NCBI GenBank assembly: GCA_012800565.1
Contig: JAAZIZ010000099.1
Span: forward strand, 1-20,874
Reading direction: 5' to 3'
DNA from: Lentisphaerota bacterium
GTDB lineage: Bacteria; Verrucomicrobiota; Lentisphaeria; Oligosphaerales; Oligosphaeraceae
Length of the DNA stretch: 20,874 bases
In this document: one piece after another, positions 1-7,574 of the stretch
Numbering within the stretch: position 1 is the first letter of the stretch
How the letters are laid out: each line of letters starts with the position of its first letter
The notes under the pieces: model-generated
What the model was told of the DNA's origin: nothing
The model's input: the letters and a program-made list of their open reading frames with translations, nothing else
Databases searched by the model: none
Position numbers and translations under genes: made by a program

Positions 1-73
1 CTGTGAAATCTTTCTTTTTTCTTGAGGAATTCCTGTAAAATCATAGTGATTCTTAATCTCGACAAGCTGCGCC

Positions 74-91
74 ATCTGTGTTATCTGCGGA
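74..91. repeat. Short 9-nt periodic repeat upstream of the sugar kinase
   Basis: Two consecutive 9-nt units, ATCTGTGTT (74-82) and ATCTGCGGA (83-91), lie in the non-coding leader of the kinase gene. Looser related words (TCCTGTAAAATC, CTGTGAAATC) occur earlier in the first 45 bases. The same 9-nt periodicity with other sequences recurs at 9970-10017 and 15074-15100. Its role is unknown. The only gene signal in the first 164 bases is the ribosome binding site at 152-157. Confidence 0.45.
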
Positions 92-151
92 TAAAATGCG
101 CCCGAACCCCTTTTTGGATACCCTCTATTTAAGCGAACCATTTATCGTACC

Positions 152-157
152 AGGAGA
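152..157 (+). promoter_or_regulatory. Ribosome binding site fixing the PfkB kinase start
   Basis: AGGAGA lies 7 bases before the ATG at 165. It favours that start over an upstream in-frame GTG at 78, whose extra 29 residues run through repeat DNA and do not look like a PfkB N-terminus. Another ATG at 161 is out of frame. Confidence 0.75.
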
Positions 158-164
158 TGCATGC

Positions 165-1319
165 ATGAGTAAAAAAGCTGTGGTGGCGGGGTTGATTTGC
201 CTGGATGTCATTCCGGAGATCGACCACCATATTGATTTGCAGCCCGGCCGACTGTATGAGGTCGGCAAGGCGATGATGGTCACTGGAGGCGCAGTGTCCA
301 ATACGGGTTTGGCATTGCACATCTTGGGGCAGCCGGTGCTCCTGATGGGCAAGCTTGGCGATGATTCTTTCGGTCAGTCGATATTGTCCATCGTACAGGA
401 ATATGGGCCGGAGCTCAAACAAGGATTCAAGATTTGCCCCGGGGAGAATTCCTCATATTCAATGGTCATCAACATCCCCGGCGTGGACCGGATGTTCCTG
501 CACAGCCCCGGTGCCAATGCCACTTTCACCGCTGATGACATCAATTACGCGGCTCTCAGCGATGTCTCTCTGTTCCATTTCGGCTATTCCTCGCTGATGG
601 CCGGATTCTATGCCAATGGTGGGCAGCAGCTCCTGGAGATGTTCAAGAAAGTCAAGGACCAGGACGTGACCACTTCGCTTGATCCCGCCATGCCGGATGA
701 TAAGGGGCCGGCCGGGAAAGTCGATTGGCCGGCCGTGATGACCAAGCTGTTGCCGCTGGTCGATATCTTTATGCCCAGTGCTGATGAATTGCTTTATCTG
801 CTGGAAAAAACAAATTACGGTCAGGGCGACGAGCTGTCTCCAGCGGAGGTCAGCCGTCTGGGTGGCAAGATGCTCTCCCTGGGCGTTGCGATTGCGGCCA
901 TCAAACTGGGCAAGCGTGGGATGTATATCCGCACCGCAGGGCGGGAGCGGCTGGAAAAAATGGGCCGTGCGAAACCGGCTGCGGTCCAGGCATGGGCCGA
1001 CCGGGAATTGTGGTTCCCGATCTTCCAGGAAGAGAAATTCATGGGTGCCACCGGCTCGGGTGATACTACAATCGCAGGATTCCTGACTTCTCTGCTGCGG
1101 AATGCTGATCCTGAGACATCTGGGACTTTCGCCTGTGCTGTGGGGGCCTGTAATGTCGAGTCGCCGGGAGCTCTGGGCGGGATCAGAAGCTGGGAGGAGA
1201 CTCAGGCCCGGATCAACCGTGGCTGGGCCAAGGTGCGGCTGGAAATCCAGGAGTGCGGCTGGACTGAAACGCCTGAGCATTTCTGGCGTGGCCCCAATGA
1301 CGCTGCTAACCGGAAATGA
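165..1319 (+). CDS. PfkB-family carbohydrate (or nucleoside) kinase
   Basis: This is a predicted cytoplasmic ATP-dependent kinase of the ribokinase/PfkB superfamily, 384 residues from the chosen start. The N-terminal signature is visible at residues 41-70: a Gly-Gly pair at 41-42, Asn46, and LMGKLGDDSFG. The C-terminal PfkB signature GATGSGD (294-300) carries the expected catalytic base Asp300. An IFMPSADEL segment near 201-209 corresponds to the usual 'PN..E' region. The protein is longer than typical members (about 300-330 aa), with an insertion around 255-290 and a C-terminal tail after 340. The substrate cannot be read from the sequence. Fructose is attractive because a GH32 beta-fructosidase lies about 2 kb downstream, but other sugars or nucleosides are equally possible. 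The next gene starts 6 bp after the stop, so co-transcription with the sensor kinase is likely. Confidence 0.88.
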   Translation: MSKKAVVAGLICLDVIPEIDHHIDLQPGRLYEVGKAMMVTGGAVSNTGLALHILGQPVLLMGKLGDDSFGQSILSIVQEYGPELKQGFKICPGENSSYSMVINIPGVDRMFLHSPGANATFTADDINYAALSDVSLFHFGYSSLMAGFYANGGQQLLEMFKKVKDQDVTTSLDPAMPDDKGPAGKVDWPAVMTKLLPLVDIFMPSADELLYLLEKTNYGQGDELSPAEVSRLGGKMLSLGVAIAAIKLGKRGMYIRTAGRERLEKMGRAKPAAVQAWADRELWFPIFQEEKFMGATGSGDTTIAGFLTSLLRNADPETSGTFACAVGACNVESPGALGGIRSWEETQARINRGWAKVRLEIQECGWTETPEHFWRGPNDAANRK

Positions 1320-1325
1320 CCGCCT

Positions 1326-2609
1326 ATGGGCAAGCATCCTCCAGCCGGGCCTGTGCCTTTGCGGACAGCGGCTGCTGGCGCCCCGCGCTTGCAGCGGGCA
1401 ATGTTGTTCTGGGGCGTGCTGTGGACCGTGGGGGTAACTTGCGCGGCAGTTTCGGCCGGAATCTGGCTGGCCAATCGTGACCAGGAGCAACGTTATATCC
1501 GGGATACCGGTGTCAATCTGTCCAGGGTCATCGCGGAATTGCATCTTCCGCCGACCGCTGGGCTGGTTGGCAAGCTGAAGCAGATTTCCGATTGCGAAGT
1601 AATGCTGGCTGAAGGTACCACGGTGCTGGCTGCGACTCTGCCTGCGGCTGAACTGGAAGAGCTGTCGCGATTCTGGACCGCGGGCAGGGGTGAAGACCAG
1701 GTACTGCATACCGAGCGTTATTTGCTGTATGCCCGGGCGGTTGCCGGCACCGACTTGTGCTTGTGGCTGTTTCTGCCCCGGCGGCAATGGCCGGCCTCGC
1801 TGCGGGAATCATCGTCTGGGATCATCATCGCTGGCCTGACCGGCGGGGTGCTGGCCTTCCTGGCCTGGTGGCTGATCGCCGGCTCATATCAGCGTTTGTG
1901 GCAGCGCCTGCAGGCTGCCAATTCCCGCCTGGAACTGGCTGAACGCCTGGCGCTGGCTGGCAAGATGTCGGCGGCAGTGGTGCATGAACTGCGTAATCCA
2001 CTGAGCGGCATTAAGATGAATGCCCAGGTGCTGCAGGAGGAATTGGGTGCTGCCGGCCGCCCGGATGAGAGTGTGCAGTTTATTGTCAAGGAGATTGACC
2101 GTATTGAAGCGTATCTGCAGGAACTCTCCGGCCGCAGTCCAGATGAGGCGAGCATCGCCGAAGCAACCATGTCTCTGTCGGAACTTCTGCAGGACCTCGA
2201 CCGGTTGCTGCGACCACGTTTCCAGCATGCCGGAGTGCAGCTGCAATGCCAAAGCCAGCTGTCCGGCCCGGTGATGCTGCCCGCACCGAACCGGCTGTTG
2301 CGGGAGATTTTGCTGAATTTGCTCAGCAATGCTCTGGAGGCCTCGACGGCCGGTGCCAGCGTCAGCCTGACGGTCAGTCAGAACCATGGCGATAAAAATA
2401 TCCTCTTTACGGTCACAGACCAGGGCGAGGGCGTCAAATGTTCACCAGGAGAAGATATCTTCGCACCCTTTGTCAGCAGCAAAAAACGCGGTTGTGGACT
2501 GGGGCTGTATTTTGCCGCCAATGCCGCATCCCGCCTGGGGGGGACGCTGTCCTGGTACAATGCCTCGCCCGGGGCAGTTTTTGTGTTGTCAGTGCCGCAG
2601 CTGCATTGA
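1326..2609 (+). CDS. Membrane-bound sensor histidine kinase (orphan)
   Basis: A 427-residue two-component sensor. There are two predicted membrane segments, at about 26-48 and 165-186, which enclose a sensing domain of about 115 residues with no recognisable family. The HisKA dimerisation helix has the phospho-acceptor His220 in VVHELRNPLSG. The HATPase domain shows an N box (LLNLLSNALEAS, Asn331/Asn335), a G1 box (DQGEG, 365-369), an F-box-like IFAPFVSSK and a G2 box (GLGL, 391-394). All catalytic parts look intact. No response regulator is encoded in the window, so its partner must lie elsewhere. The start is uncertain because no good ribosome binding site precedes 1326. The Met codon at 1401 is an alternative that would shorten the N-terminal tail before the first membrane segment. 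Its position 6 bp behind the PfkB gene suggests translational or transcriptional coupling. Confidence 0.92.
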   Translation: MGKHPPAGPVPLRTAAAGAPRLQRAMLFWGVLWTVGVTCAAVSAGIWLANRDQEQRYIRDTGVNLSRVIAELHLPPTAGLVGKLKQISDCEVMLAEGTTVLAATLPAAELEELSRFWTAGRGEDQVLHTERYLLYARAVAGTDLCLWLFLPRRQWPASLRESSSGIIIAGLTGGVLAFLAWWLIAGSYQRLWQRLQAANSRLELAERLALAGKMSAAVVHELRNPLSGIKMNAQVLQEELGAAGRPDESVQFIVKEIDRIEAYLQELSGRSPDEASIAEATMSLSELLQDLDRLLRPRFQHAGVQLQCQSQLSGPVMLPAPNRLLREILLNLLSNALEASTAGASVSLTVSQNHGDKNILFTVTDQGEGVKCSPGEDIFAPFVSSKKRGCGLGLYFAANAASRLGGTLSWYNASPGAVFVLSVPQLH

Positions 2610-2724
2610 TTCGCTGCGGGATTTTTTCCAGCTATGGGGCTTCTGTGGGTTGCGGTGCCTTTTTGACGAATTACATTAGAAAAGCACCCCGCCTGGCATC
2701 AGTATATGCAACCGAGTCGTAACC

Positions 2725-2732
2725 GAGGAGGG
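2725..2732 (+). promoter_or_regulatory. Strong ribosome binding site of the pseudopilin gene
   Basis: GAGGAGGG sits 6 bases before the ATG at 2739. It decides against the upstream in-frame ATG at 2706, which would put 11 extra residues before the prepilin leader. An ATG at 2734 is out of frame. Confidence 0.8.
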
Positions 2733-2738
2733 CATGAA

Positions 2739-3377
2739 ATGACGCGAAAATTCACTCTGATTGAATTGCTGGTTGTGATTGCTATTATTGCCATTCTGGC
2801 CGGATTGCTGCTGCCGGCGTTGGCCAAGGCCCGGGAGCGGGCTCAGCAGACTGACTGCATTAATAATCTGAAGCAGCTGGGATTGGGTTTCGCGATGTAT
2901 GTCGATGACTACCAAGGGCGTTTCCCGCATTACACCAACGGGGGCTCTGGTGCCGGGCAAACCGGCGGCTGGGTCTATTATGATGCGTTTCCGGTGCCCG
3001 TGAACGGAAATTTCTCGGTTGACAGGGGTACTCTGTATCCTTATATCAAAGCTGAGCGGGTCTATTTATGTCCGATGGATATCACCGAGTCAAACTGCAG
3101 TTACGGTGTGAACTCCGACACCAAGGGGCAAAAGGTCAGCATGGTTCCAGCCAGTTCCCAGACGCCGTTGCTCCTGGAGGAGGGGTCCACGCAGGAGACT
3201 ACCAATGATGGTTTTTTCGATTTGGATTTCCTCCCGCGGGACTACTTGGTCCGGCGGCACAATGATGGCAATGTCTTCGCTTTCTGCGACATGCATGTCG
3301 AGTGGAATAGATGGAGCGATGTAGAGACGTGGCGCAGATGTGATTTCTCCGGAGTGATCAACAACTACGAGGAATGA
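2739..3377 (+). CDS. Pseudopilin-like protein with prepilin leader and H-x9-DG-like motif
   Basis: A 212-residue protein with a very short basic leader (MTRK) followed by the type III (prepilin) signal FTLIELLVVIAIIAIL. The expected cleavage is between Lys4 and Phe5, and Glu9 is in the conserved +5 position. Residues 5-27 form the hydrophobic helix of pilins. The -1 residue is lysine rather than the classical glycine. A VYLCP segment (108-112) and a C-terminal H-x9-D motif (His174 to Asp184, followed by Met instead of Gly) fit the 'processing-associated H-X9-DG' pseudopilin family as I know it from Lentisphaerota and Planctomycetota. It should sit in the inner membrane and might join a pseudopilus run by motor proteins like those at 15143-20874. 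Its stop overlaps the start of the GH32 gene (ATGA), implying coupled translation. Its exact role is unknown. Confidence 0.9.
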   Translation: MTRKFTLIELLVVIAIIAILAGLLLPALAKARERAQQTDCINNLKQLGLGFAMYVDDYQGRFPHYTNGGSGAGQTGGWVYYDAFPVPVNGNFSVDRGTLYPYIKAERVYLCPMDITESNCSYGVNSDTKGQKVSMVPASSQTPLLLEEGSTQETTNDGFFDLDFLPRDYLVRRHNDGNVFAFCDMHVEWNRWSDVETWRRCDFSGVINNYEE

Positions 3378-4951
3378 GTGTGGCTGCAGTTCTGAGGCTC
3401 AAGGCAAGATACCTGCATATCCCCATCAAGCTTTCAGCCGAGAAAGCGATGGTGATTTTGCGCCGGGCTGACAATGCCGCCCTGGTGACCTACTTCGAAG
3501 CAGCCATCGGCGAGGATCACGACTACGACTTCCTGGCCTGCTGGGACGGCAAGGACCAGGTGGGAACGGACTTGGAGCTGGAAATCCGGGGAGGGGCGGT
3601 GGAATGGCAGACTTGGCCACAGAGCAACGAAAAGCTGCCGGCGTGTCCGGCAGCTGTGGCCGTACCGGCACGCCCCCGCTGGCATTTTACTTGCGAGCGG
3701 GGCTGGCTCAATGACCCGAATGGTTTGTTCTATTATCAGGGCGTGTACCATTTATTCTTCCAGCATTCGCCATTTACTTTGCAATGGACGAATCGCAATA
3801 TGTGCTGGGGACATGCAGTCAGCCGGGACCTGTTGCATTGGCAGGAGTTAGCTCCGGCCATCGTTCCGGATGAAACCGGATTGTGCTGGTCAGGCGGAGC
3901 ACTGCTGGACCACCAGAATGCCACCGGGTTGCAGACCGATGAGCATCCGCCCATCTTGTTGTTCTATACTGCAGCCGGGACTTTTGCCCCGCAGCCAGTG
4001 CCATTTACTCAAGCCATGGCCTACAGCTGTGACGGCGGCTGGACTTTCCGCAAGTACCAAGGCAATCCGGTTATCGGTCCCTTGCAGCAGGAAAGCCGTG
4101 ATCCCAAGGTGGTTTATTACCCGCCGGGACGGTTCTGGGTCATGGTACTGTTTATAGCCTGGCGGGGTGAAAACGCCCAATTCGCCTGGTTCCGTTCCGA
4201 TGACCTCCTGAATTGGCATTTGCTGCAGGAACTGGAGGTGGAGAAAAACGGCGAATGCCCCGATTTTTTTACTCTTACCGACTCTGCCGGTGAGCTCAAG
4301 TGGGTCTTTATGACTGCCTCTGGCACATACCAGATCGGGCAGTTCGATGGCCGTGGGTTTCAACCTGAAACCCCGTGGCGCAGTCTGCGCGCAGACTGGG
4401 GGCAGAATGGCCTGTATGCGGTGCAGACTTGGAGCAATGCCCCAGCCGGCCGCTGCATCCTGATCGGCTGGCTGCGTTCCGAACCGTATCCCGGAGCGGC
4501 ATTTTCGCAGCAGATGACTTTGCCGCTGGAACTTGCTCTCCAGGATGATGCTGACCGGGGATATTGCCTGACTGCCCGCCCGGTGGCCGAATTTCAGGAT
4601 TTGCCTGGAGTCGGCAGTACGGATTTTCAGCCGGGACTGTCGGCAGATTCTTATCATGTCTGGCTGAATACCAGCAGAACTGCCGATTTCACCTTGTGCA
4701 TCCGCTCCGGGAAGTTGCAATTTTCCGCCCGTAAGCAGACTCTGCTCTGGGGCGACGATGAGTTCTTGCTGCCGCCTGATTCCAGTCTGGAGCTGGAGAT
4801 AGTCGTTGATACTATGTCCTGGGAAGTGTTCCTGGATGGCGGGCGCCAGCTGCTGGCCGTGTCGCAGCTGGCCATTGATTGTGACCGTGCTGTCGGGCTT
4901 ACTGCCGATCCCGATGACGTACGCTGGTTTCGGGTCAAGGCCTTGGTTTAG
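3374..4951 (+). CDS. Glycoside hydrolase family 32 beta-fructosidase (levanase/invertase type)
   Basis: A 525-residue enzyme expected to hydrolyse beta-fructosides (sucrose, inulin- or levan-type fructans). The GH32 signature motifs are all present: WLNDPNG at 111-117 with nucleophile Asp114, SGGALLD near 173, the SRDP motif with Asp243 as transition-state stabiliser, and GECPD with Glu294 as acid/base. The five-bladed propeller spans about 100-395, and the C-terminal beta-sandwich spans about 400-525. An additional N-terminal region of about 95 residues precedes the catalytic part, resembling the extra beta-domain seen in some levanases. No signal peptide is visible, so the enzyme may be cytoplasmic unless it is exported by an unusual route. 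The start overlaps the pseudopilin stop by 4 bp. Sucrose versus fructan preference cannot be decided from the sequence. Confidence 0.93.
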   Translation: MSVAAVLRLKARYLHIPIKLSAEKAMVILRRADNAALVTYFEAAIGEDHDYDFLACWDGKDQVGTDLELEIRGGAVEWQTWPQSNEKLPACPAAVAVPARPRWHFTCERGWLNDPNGLFYYQGVYHLFFQHSPFTLQWTNRNMCWGHAVSRDLLHWQELAPAIVPDETGLCWSGGALLDHQNATGLQTDEHPPILLFYTAAGTFAPQPVPFTQAMAYSCDGGWTFRKYQGNPVIGPLQQESRDPKVVYYPPGRFWVMVLFIAWRGENAQFAWFRSDDLLNWHLLQELEVEKNGECPDFFTLTDSAGELKWVFMTASGTYQIGQFDGRGFQPETPWRSLRADWGQNGLYAVQTWSNAPAGRCILIGWLRSEPYPGAAFSQQMTLPLELALQDDADRGYCLTARPVAEFQDLPGVGSTDFQPGLSADSYHVWLNTSRTADFTLCIRSGKLQFSARKQTLLWGDDEFLLPPDSSLELEIVVDTMSWEVFLDGGRQLLAVSQLAIDCDRAVGLTADPDDVRWFRVKALV

Positions 4952-4965
4952 ACGCCGTCCCGCTC

Positions 4966-4981
4966 GGCAGCAACGGCTGCC
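4966..4981 (+). terminator. Small hairpin after the GH32 gene
   Basis: GGCAGC (4966-4971) pairs with GCTGCC (4976-4981) around an AACG loop, 15 bases after the GH32 stop. There is no T-run directly behind it (a TTTTT occurs only about 25 bases later), so it may be an RNA-stabilising or weak termination structure. Confidence 0.3.
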
Positions 4982-5042
4982 AGAAATGATTGTGGTGATG
5001 TCATTTTTCTTAAATTAGTTAATACCAGAGGAGAAAAGAAGT

Positions 5043-6248
5043 ATGTTCAAGCGCGTGGTTTTATGGGGAGTGCTGGCGATAACCGGCACCTGCGGCGTGC
5101 TGGCTCAAAGCGAACAGGAGACCGTAATTACTAAAGTCATGAGTGATAATCCCACCTTGGCGATAGTCCAGTTCGAAGGCTCGCAGGAGGCGCGGCAGCA
5201 ATTGGAGAGGGCTTTGCAGTATTGCGGCTGGTTCCGGGTGCTGCCGGCTAAAGATGCTGGCAAAGCGCAGTACAAACTGCAGGTCCGCCATCGCAATACT
5301 CCCCGCAACGCCTATGATGCCCAGGTCGCTCCAGCCGGTGGCGAAGGATTTTTCTGTTCCGGCAGTGCGGAAGAGCTTAATCTGGCCAGCTTCGTGCTGG
5401 TCGACGAGATATTGAAGAAGCAGTTCCGGGTTCCTGCTCTCTGTACCCGGAAAATCGTTTTTGTGATGCCCGGCCAGGACAATCTGAAAGAGCTCTATAG
5501 CTGTTTTCTGGATGGCAGTTCGCAAGAGCGTCTGACCCATAATGGCGCCATCAGCACTGAGCCGGACTGGGGGCATAGCAAAGCCCTGGTGTATACCATG
5601 GCCCGCAGAAATTCCCTGAGTGTGGTTCTGATGGATACGGTTCAGAAGCGTCAGCGGGTGGTCTCGCACAGCAAGGGCCTGAATGCCAGCGCCAGCCTAT
5701 CGCATACCGGGCAGTTTCTGGCTTTGGCTTTAAGCCTGGACCGACGGGTGGATTTGTATGTGAAGAATTTGTCAGACAACTCTTTGCGGCGTCTGACCAA
5801 TGATGCCAGTGTGGAGAGCTCGCCCTGCTGGGCTCCGGACGGGCAGACCATTTGTTATGTTTCGGACAAAGTCGGCCGGCCGCAGCTGTATCTTATTTCT
5901 GCTTCCGGCGGTTCCGGCAAACGCCTGGCGCTGGGAGGCAACGAATGCGTTTCGCCTGATTGGTCGCCAGTCAGCAACAAAATTTGTTATTCGACTCGCA
6001 GCAATGCCGGGCAGTACGTGATTGGTGTTCTGGATATGAATGGCCAGGATCGCAGCGGCAAGATCGTCACTCTGGCAGCTGGCAACTGGGAAGCGCCTTC
6101 CTGGGCTCCGGATGGCCGGCATATTGTCTGCATCCGCAGCAGCGGTCGCAACCGTGATTTGTACATTGTCGACAGCTGGCTCAACAGTTTCCGGGCTATT
6201 TCCCAAGGGGCCAACTTGTCCCTGCCGGCTTGGGCACCGGCATATTGA
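5043..6248 (+). CDS. tolB: TolB-like periplasmic beta-propeller protein
   Basis: A 401-residue exported protein. It begins with a typical signal peptide (MFKR, a hydrophobic core, then VLA|QS with likely cleavage after residue 21). A TolB-type N-terminal alpha/beta domain follows (about 30-140: 'PTLAIVQFEG', 'CGWFRVLPA'). A C-terminal propeller is built of repeated PD40 blades, recognisable by recurring 'W(A/S)PDG..I.Y.S' words such as CWAPDGQTICYVS and SWAPDGRHIVCIRS. TolB is the periplasmic part of the Tol-Pal envelope system. The usual neighbour pal and the tolQRA genes are not in this window, so it could instead be a TolB-like protein with another role. The ribosome binding site GAGGAGA (5028-5034) lies 8 bases before the ATG. 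An AT-rich stretch (about 5000-5025) precedes it and might hold its own promoter. Confidence 0.82.
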   Translation: MFKRVVLWGVLAITGTCGVLAQSEQETVITKVMSDNPTLAIVQFEGSQEARQQLERALQYCGWFRVLPAKDAGKAQYKLQVRHRNTPRNAYDAQVAPAGGEGFFCSGSAEELNLASFVLVDEILKKQFRVPALCTRKIVFVMPGQDNLKELYSCFLDGSSQERLTHNGAISTEPDWGHSKALVYTMARRNSLSVVLMDTVQKRQRVVSHSKGLNASASLSHTGQFLALALSLDRRVDLYVKNLSDNSLRRLTNDASVESSPCWAPDGQTICYVSDKVGRPQLYLISASGGSGKRLALGGNECVSPDWSPVSNKICYSTRSNAGQYVIGVLDMNGQDRSGKIVTLAAGNWEAPSWAPDGRHIVCIRSSGRNRDLYIVDSWLNSFRAISQGANLSLPAWAPAY

Positions 6249-6324
6249 GCCGGACCGCTGCTGAGACTGAGTGTGCGGTGCTGAATATCAGTGACTTGAT
6301 TACCCCTTGACAAGGATGGAAATA

Positions 6325-7362
6325 ATGGCAGACAATACAGCAAGTACGGGAACGGTTCGAGTGGCTCTGGTCGGCGCGGGAGGAATTTGCAACAGTGTGC
6401 ACTTGCCGTCATTGCGGTCGATGCCGGATGTGGAAGTGGTCGCAGTCTGTGATCTGATTCCGGAACGGGCGGCCGCGACTGCGCAAAAATGGTCCATCCC
6501 GAAAAGTTATACTCTGATGCGGGAGATGTTCGCAGCAGAAAAAATTGATGCGGTATTCTGTCTGGTTGAGCCGGGCAGCATGTTTTATGTCGCTATGCTG
6601 GCTCTGCAGCACGGCTATCCGGTATTTTGTGAGAAGCCGCCCGGCATCACATCCTGTCAGGCGGATGCTCTGGCCCGGCGTTCGGACAGCTTGGGCAAGC
6701 CGGTGATGGTCGGTTTCAACCGGCGCTTTATACCGGTGGTGCGGGAAGCGAAGAAGCATCTGGCAGCGGCTAAAAGCATTACTCAGGTCGAGGGGTGCTT
6801 TTATAAATACGGTTCCGGCGACCGTTTTGATTTGGGTGGGCTGACGGCCTTTGCCTCGGATACCATCCACGCAGTTGATTTGCTGCGCTATTTGTCCGGT
6901 GCTAAGACTGCCCGCAAAACCGCCCTGCTGGCTCAGGCACTCGACTGCCCGATGGAGAACCAATGGAACGGTATTATGGAGTTTGACAACGGTGTCCACG
7001 GCATCATCAAGGCAAATTATCTGTCCGGGGGCAGGGTGCATCAATTCCAAGTTCACGGCATCGGCATGGCGGCGTTTATCGATCTGGGCTTCGGCGAAGG
7101 CAGAGCACAGGCAGATATCCTGACCCATAGCGGTGCAGTCAGTTATTCTCTGGCTTCCAGCGGCCAAGCCAGCGAGACGGTGACGCATCTTGATGGCAAA
7201 CAGCTCGCCGGCAGCAGCGAATTTTATAAATATTACGGATATTATTTCGAAGACCGGCATTTTATCGACTGCCTGAAATCCGGGCAGACTCCGGAATGCT
7301 GTATCCAGGATGCCAGGGAGAGCCTGCGACTGGTAGAACAGCTGCTGACCAGCCGCTTATAG
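6325..7362 (+). CDS. Gfo/Idh/MocA family NAD(P)-dependent oxidoreductase
   Basis: A 345-residue cytoplasmic dehydrogenase-like protein. The Rossmann dinucleotide-binding motif is at residues 11-22 (VRVALVGAGGIC). The family EKP motif is at 103-105 (CEKPPGIT), followed by 'GFNRRF' near 130. The C-terminal substrate domain contains 'DTIHAVDLLRYL' with His182 and Asp185, matching the usual D..H..D region of active members. Such enzymes act on sugars, inositols or sugar derivatives, and the substrate is not predictable here. The ATG at 6325 is preceded by AAGGA (6312-6316) at 8 bases. A TTG at 6307 and an ATG at 6316 are less likely starts because the ribosome binding site overlaps them. It follows tolB by 76 bp without an obvious terminator, so it may share its transcript. 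Confidence 0.9.
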   Translation: MADNTASTGTVRVALVGAGGICNSVHLPSLRSMPDVEVVAVCDLIPERAAATAQKWSIPKSYTLMREMFAAEKIDAVFCLVEPGSMFYVAMLALQHGYPVFCEKPPGITSCQADALARRSDSLGKPVMVGFNRRFIPVVREAKKHLAAAKSITQVEGCFYKYGSGDRFDLGGLTAFASDTIHAVDLLRYLSGAKTARKTALLAQALDCPMENQWNGIMEFDNGVHGIIKANYLSGGRVHQFQVHGIGMAAFIDLGFGEGRAQADILTHSGAVSYSLASSGQASETVTHLDGKQLAGSSEFYKYYGYYFEDRHFIDCLKSGQTPECCIQDARESLRLVEQLLTSRL

Positions 7363-7439
7363 ACCTGCATGCAAAGCAAAAAACTGCTAGCGGTGCCGTA
7401 AAGTCAGACCCGCGGTTAGCCCTGACCCCGGAAGAGTTG

Positions 7440-7471
7440 TTTTTTGCTGACTTTTTTGCTGGCTTTTTGAC
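7440..7471 (+). repeat. Phased T-tracts upstream of the Fe-S protein gene
   Basis: Three T-runs recur with a 12-nt step: TTTTTTGCTG at 7440-7449, TTTTTTGCTG at 7452-7461, and TTTTTGAC at 7464-7471. They lie just before a possible -35 box. Phased T-tracts can bend DNA or act as an upstream promoter element. They could also serve as a termination region for the preceding oxidoreductase gene. Confidence 0.5.
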
Positions 7472-7495
7472 CTACTCGACTTGTAAGAGCAGAAT
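7467..7495 (+). promoter_or_regulatory. Candidate sigma70-type promoter for the Fe-S protein / IclR pair
   Basis: TTGACC (7467-7472) and CAGAAT (7490-7495) are separated by 17 bases. An alternative pair is TTGTAA (7481-7486) with TATATT (7503-7508). Downstream, CATCAAT occurs at 7516-7522 and again at 7537-7543, exactly 21 bp apart (two helical turns), and might be regulator half-sites. All of this is inference from consensus similarity. Confidence 0.3.
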
Positions 7496-7574
7496 GACTG
7501 ATTATATTCTCTGTACATCAATATGGTGATTTAATCCATCAATGATGAATTAGGTTGAAAACAAGGAGAGTCCC

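Noticed and set aside
78..164. 29-residue N-terminal extension of the PfkB kinase (GTG start at 78)
   Set aside because: The extension crosses the 9-nt repeat, whereas a well-spaced AGGAGA precedes the ATG at 165 and the family N-terminus begins there.
459..1787. 442-codon minus-strand ORF across the PfkB and histidine kinase genes
   Set aside because: It is antisense to two genes with intact family motifs. Its translation is rich in Gln, Arg, Pro and His without any recognisable domain, typical of a shadow frame in GC-rich DNA.
4952..5042. Strong terminator between GH32 and tolB
   Set aside because: The 6-bp hairpin at 4966-4981 is not followed by a T-run, so it is listed only at low confidence.
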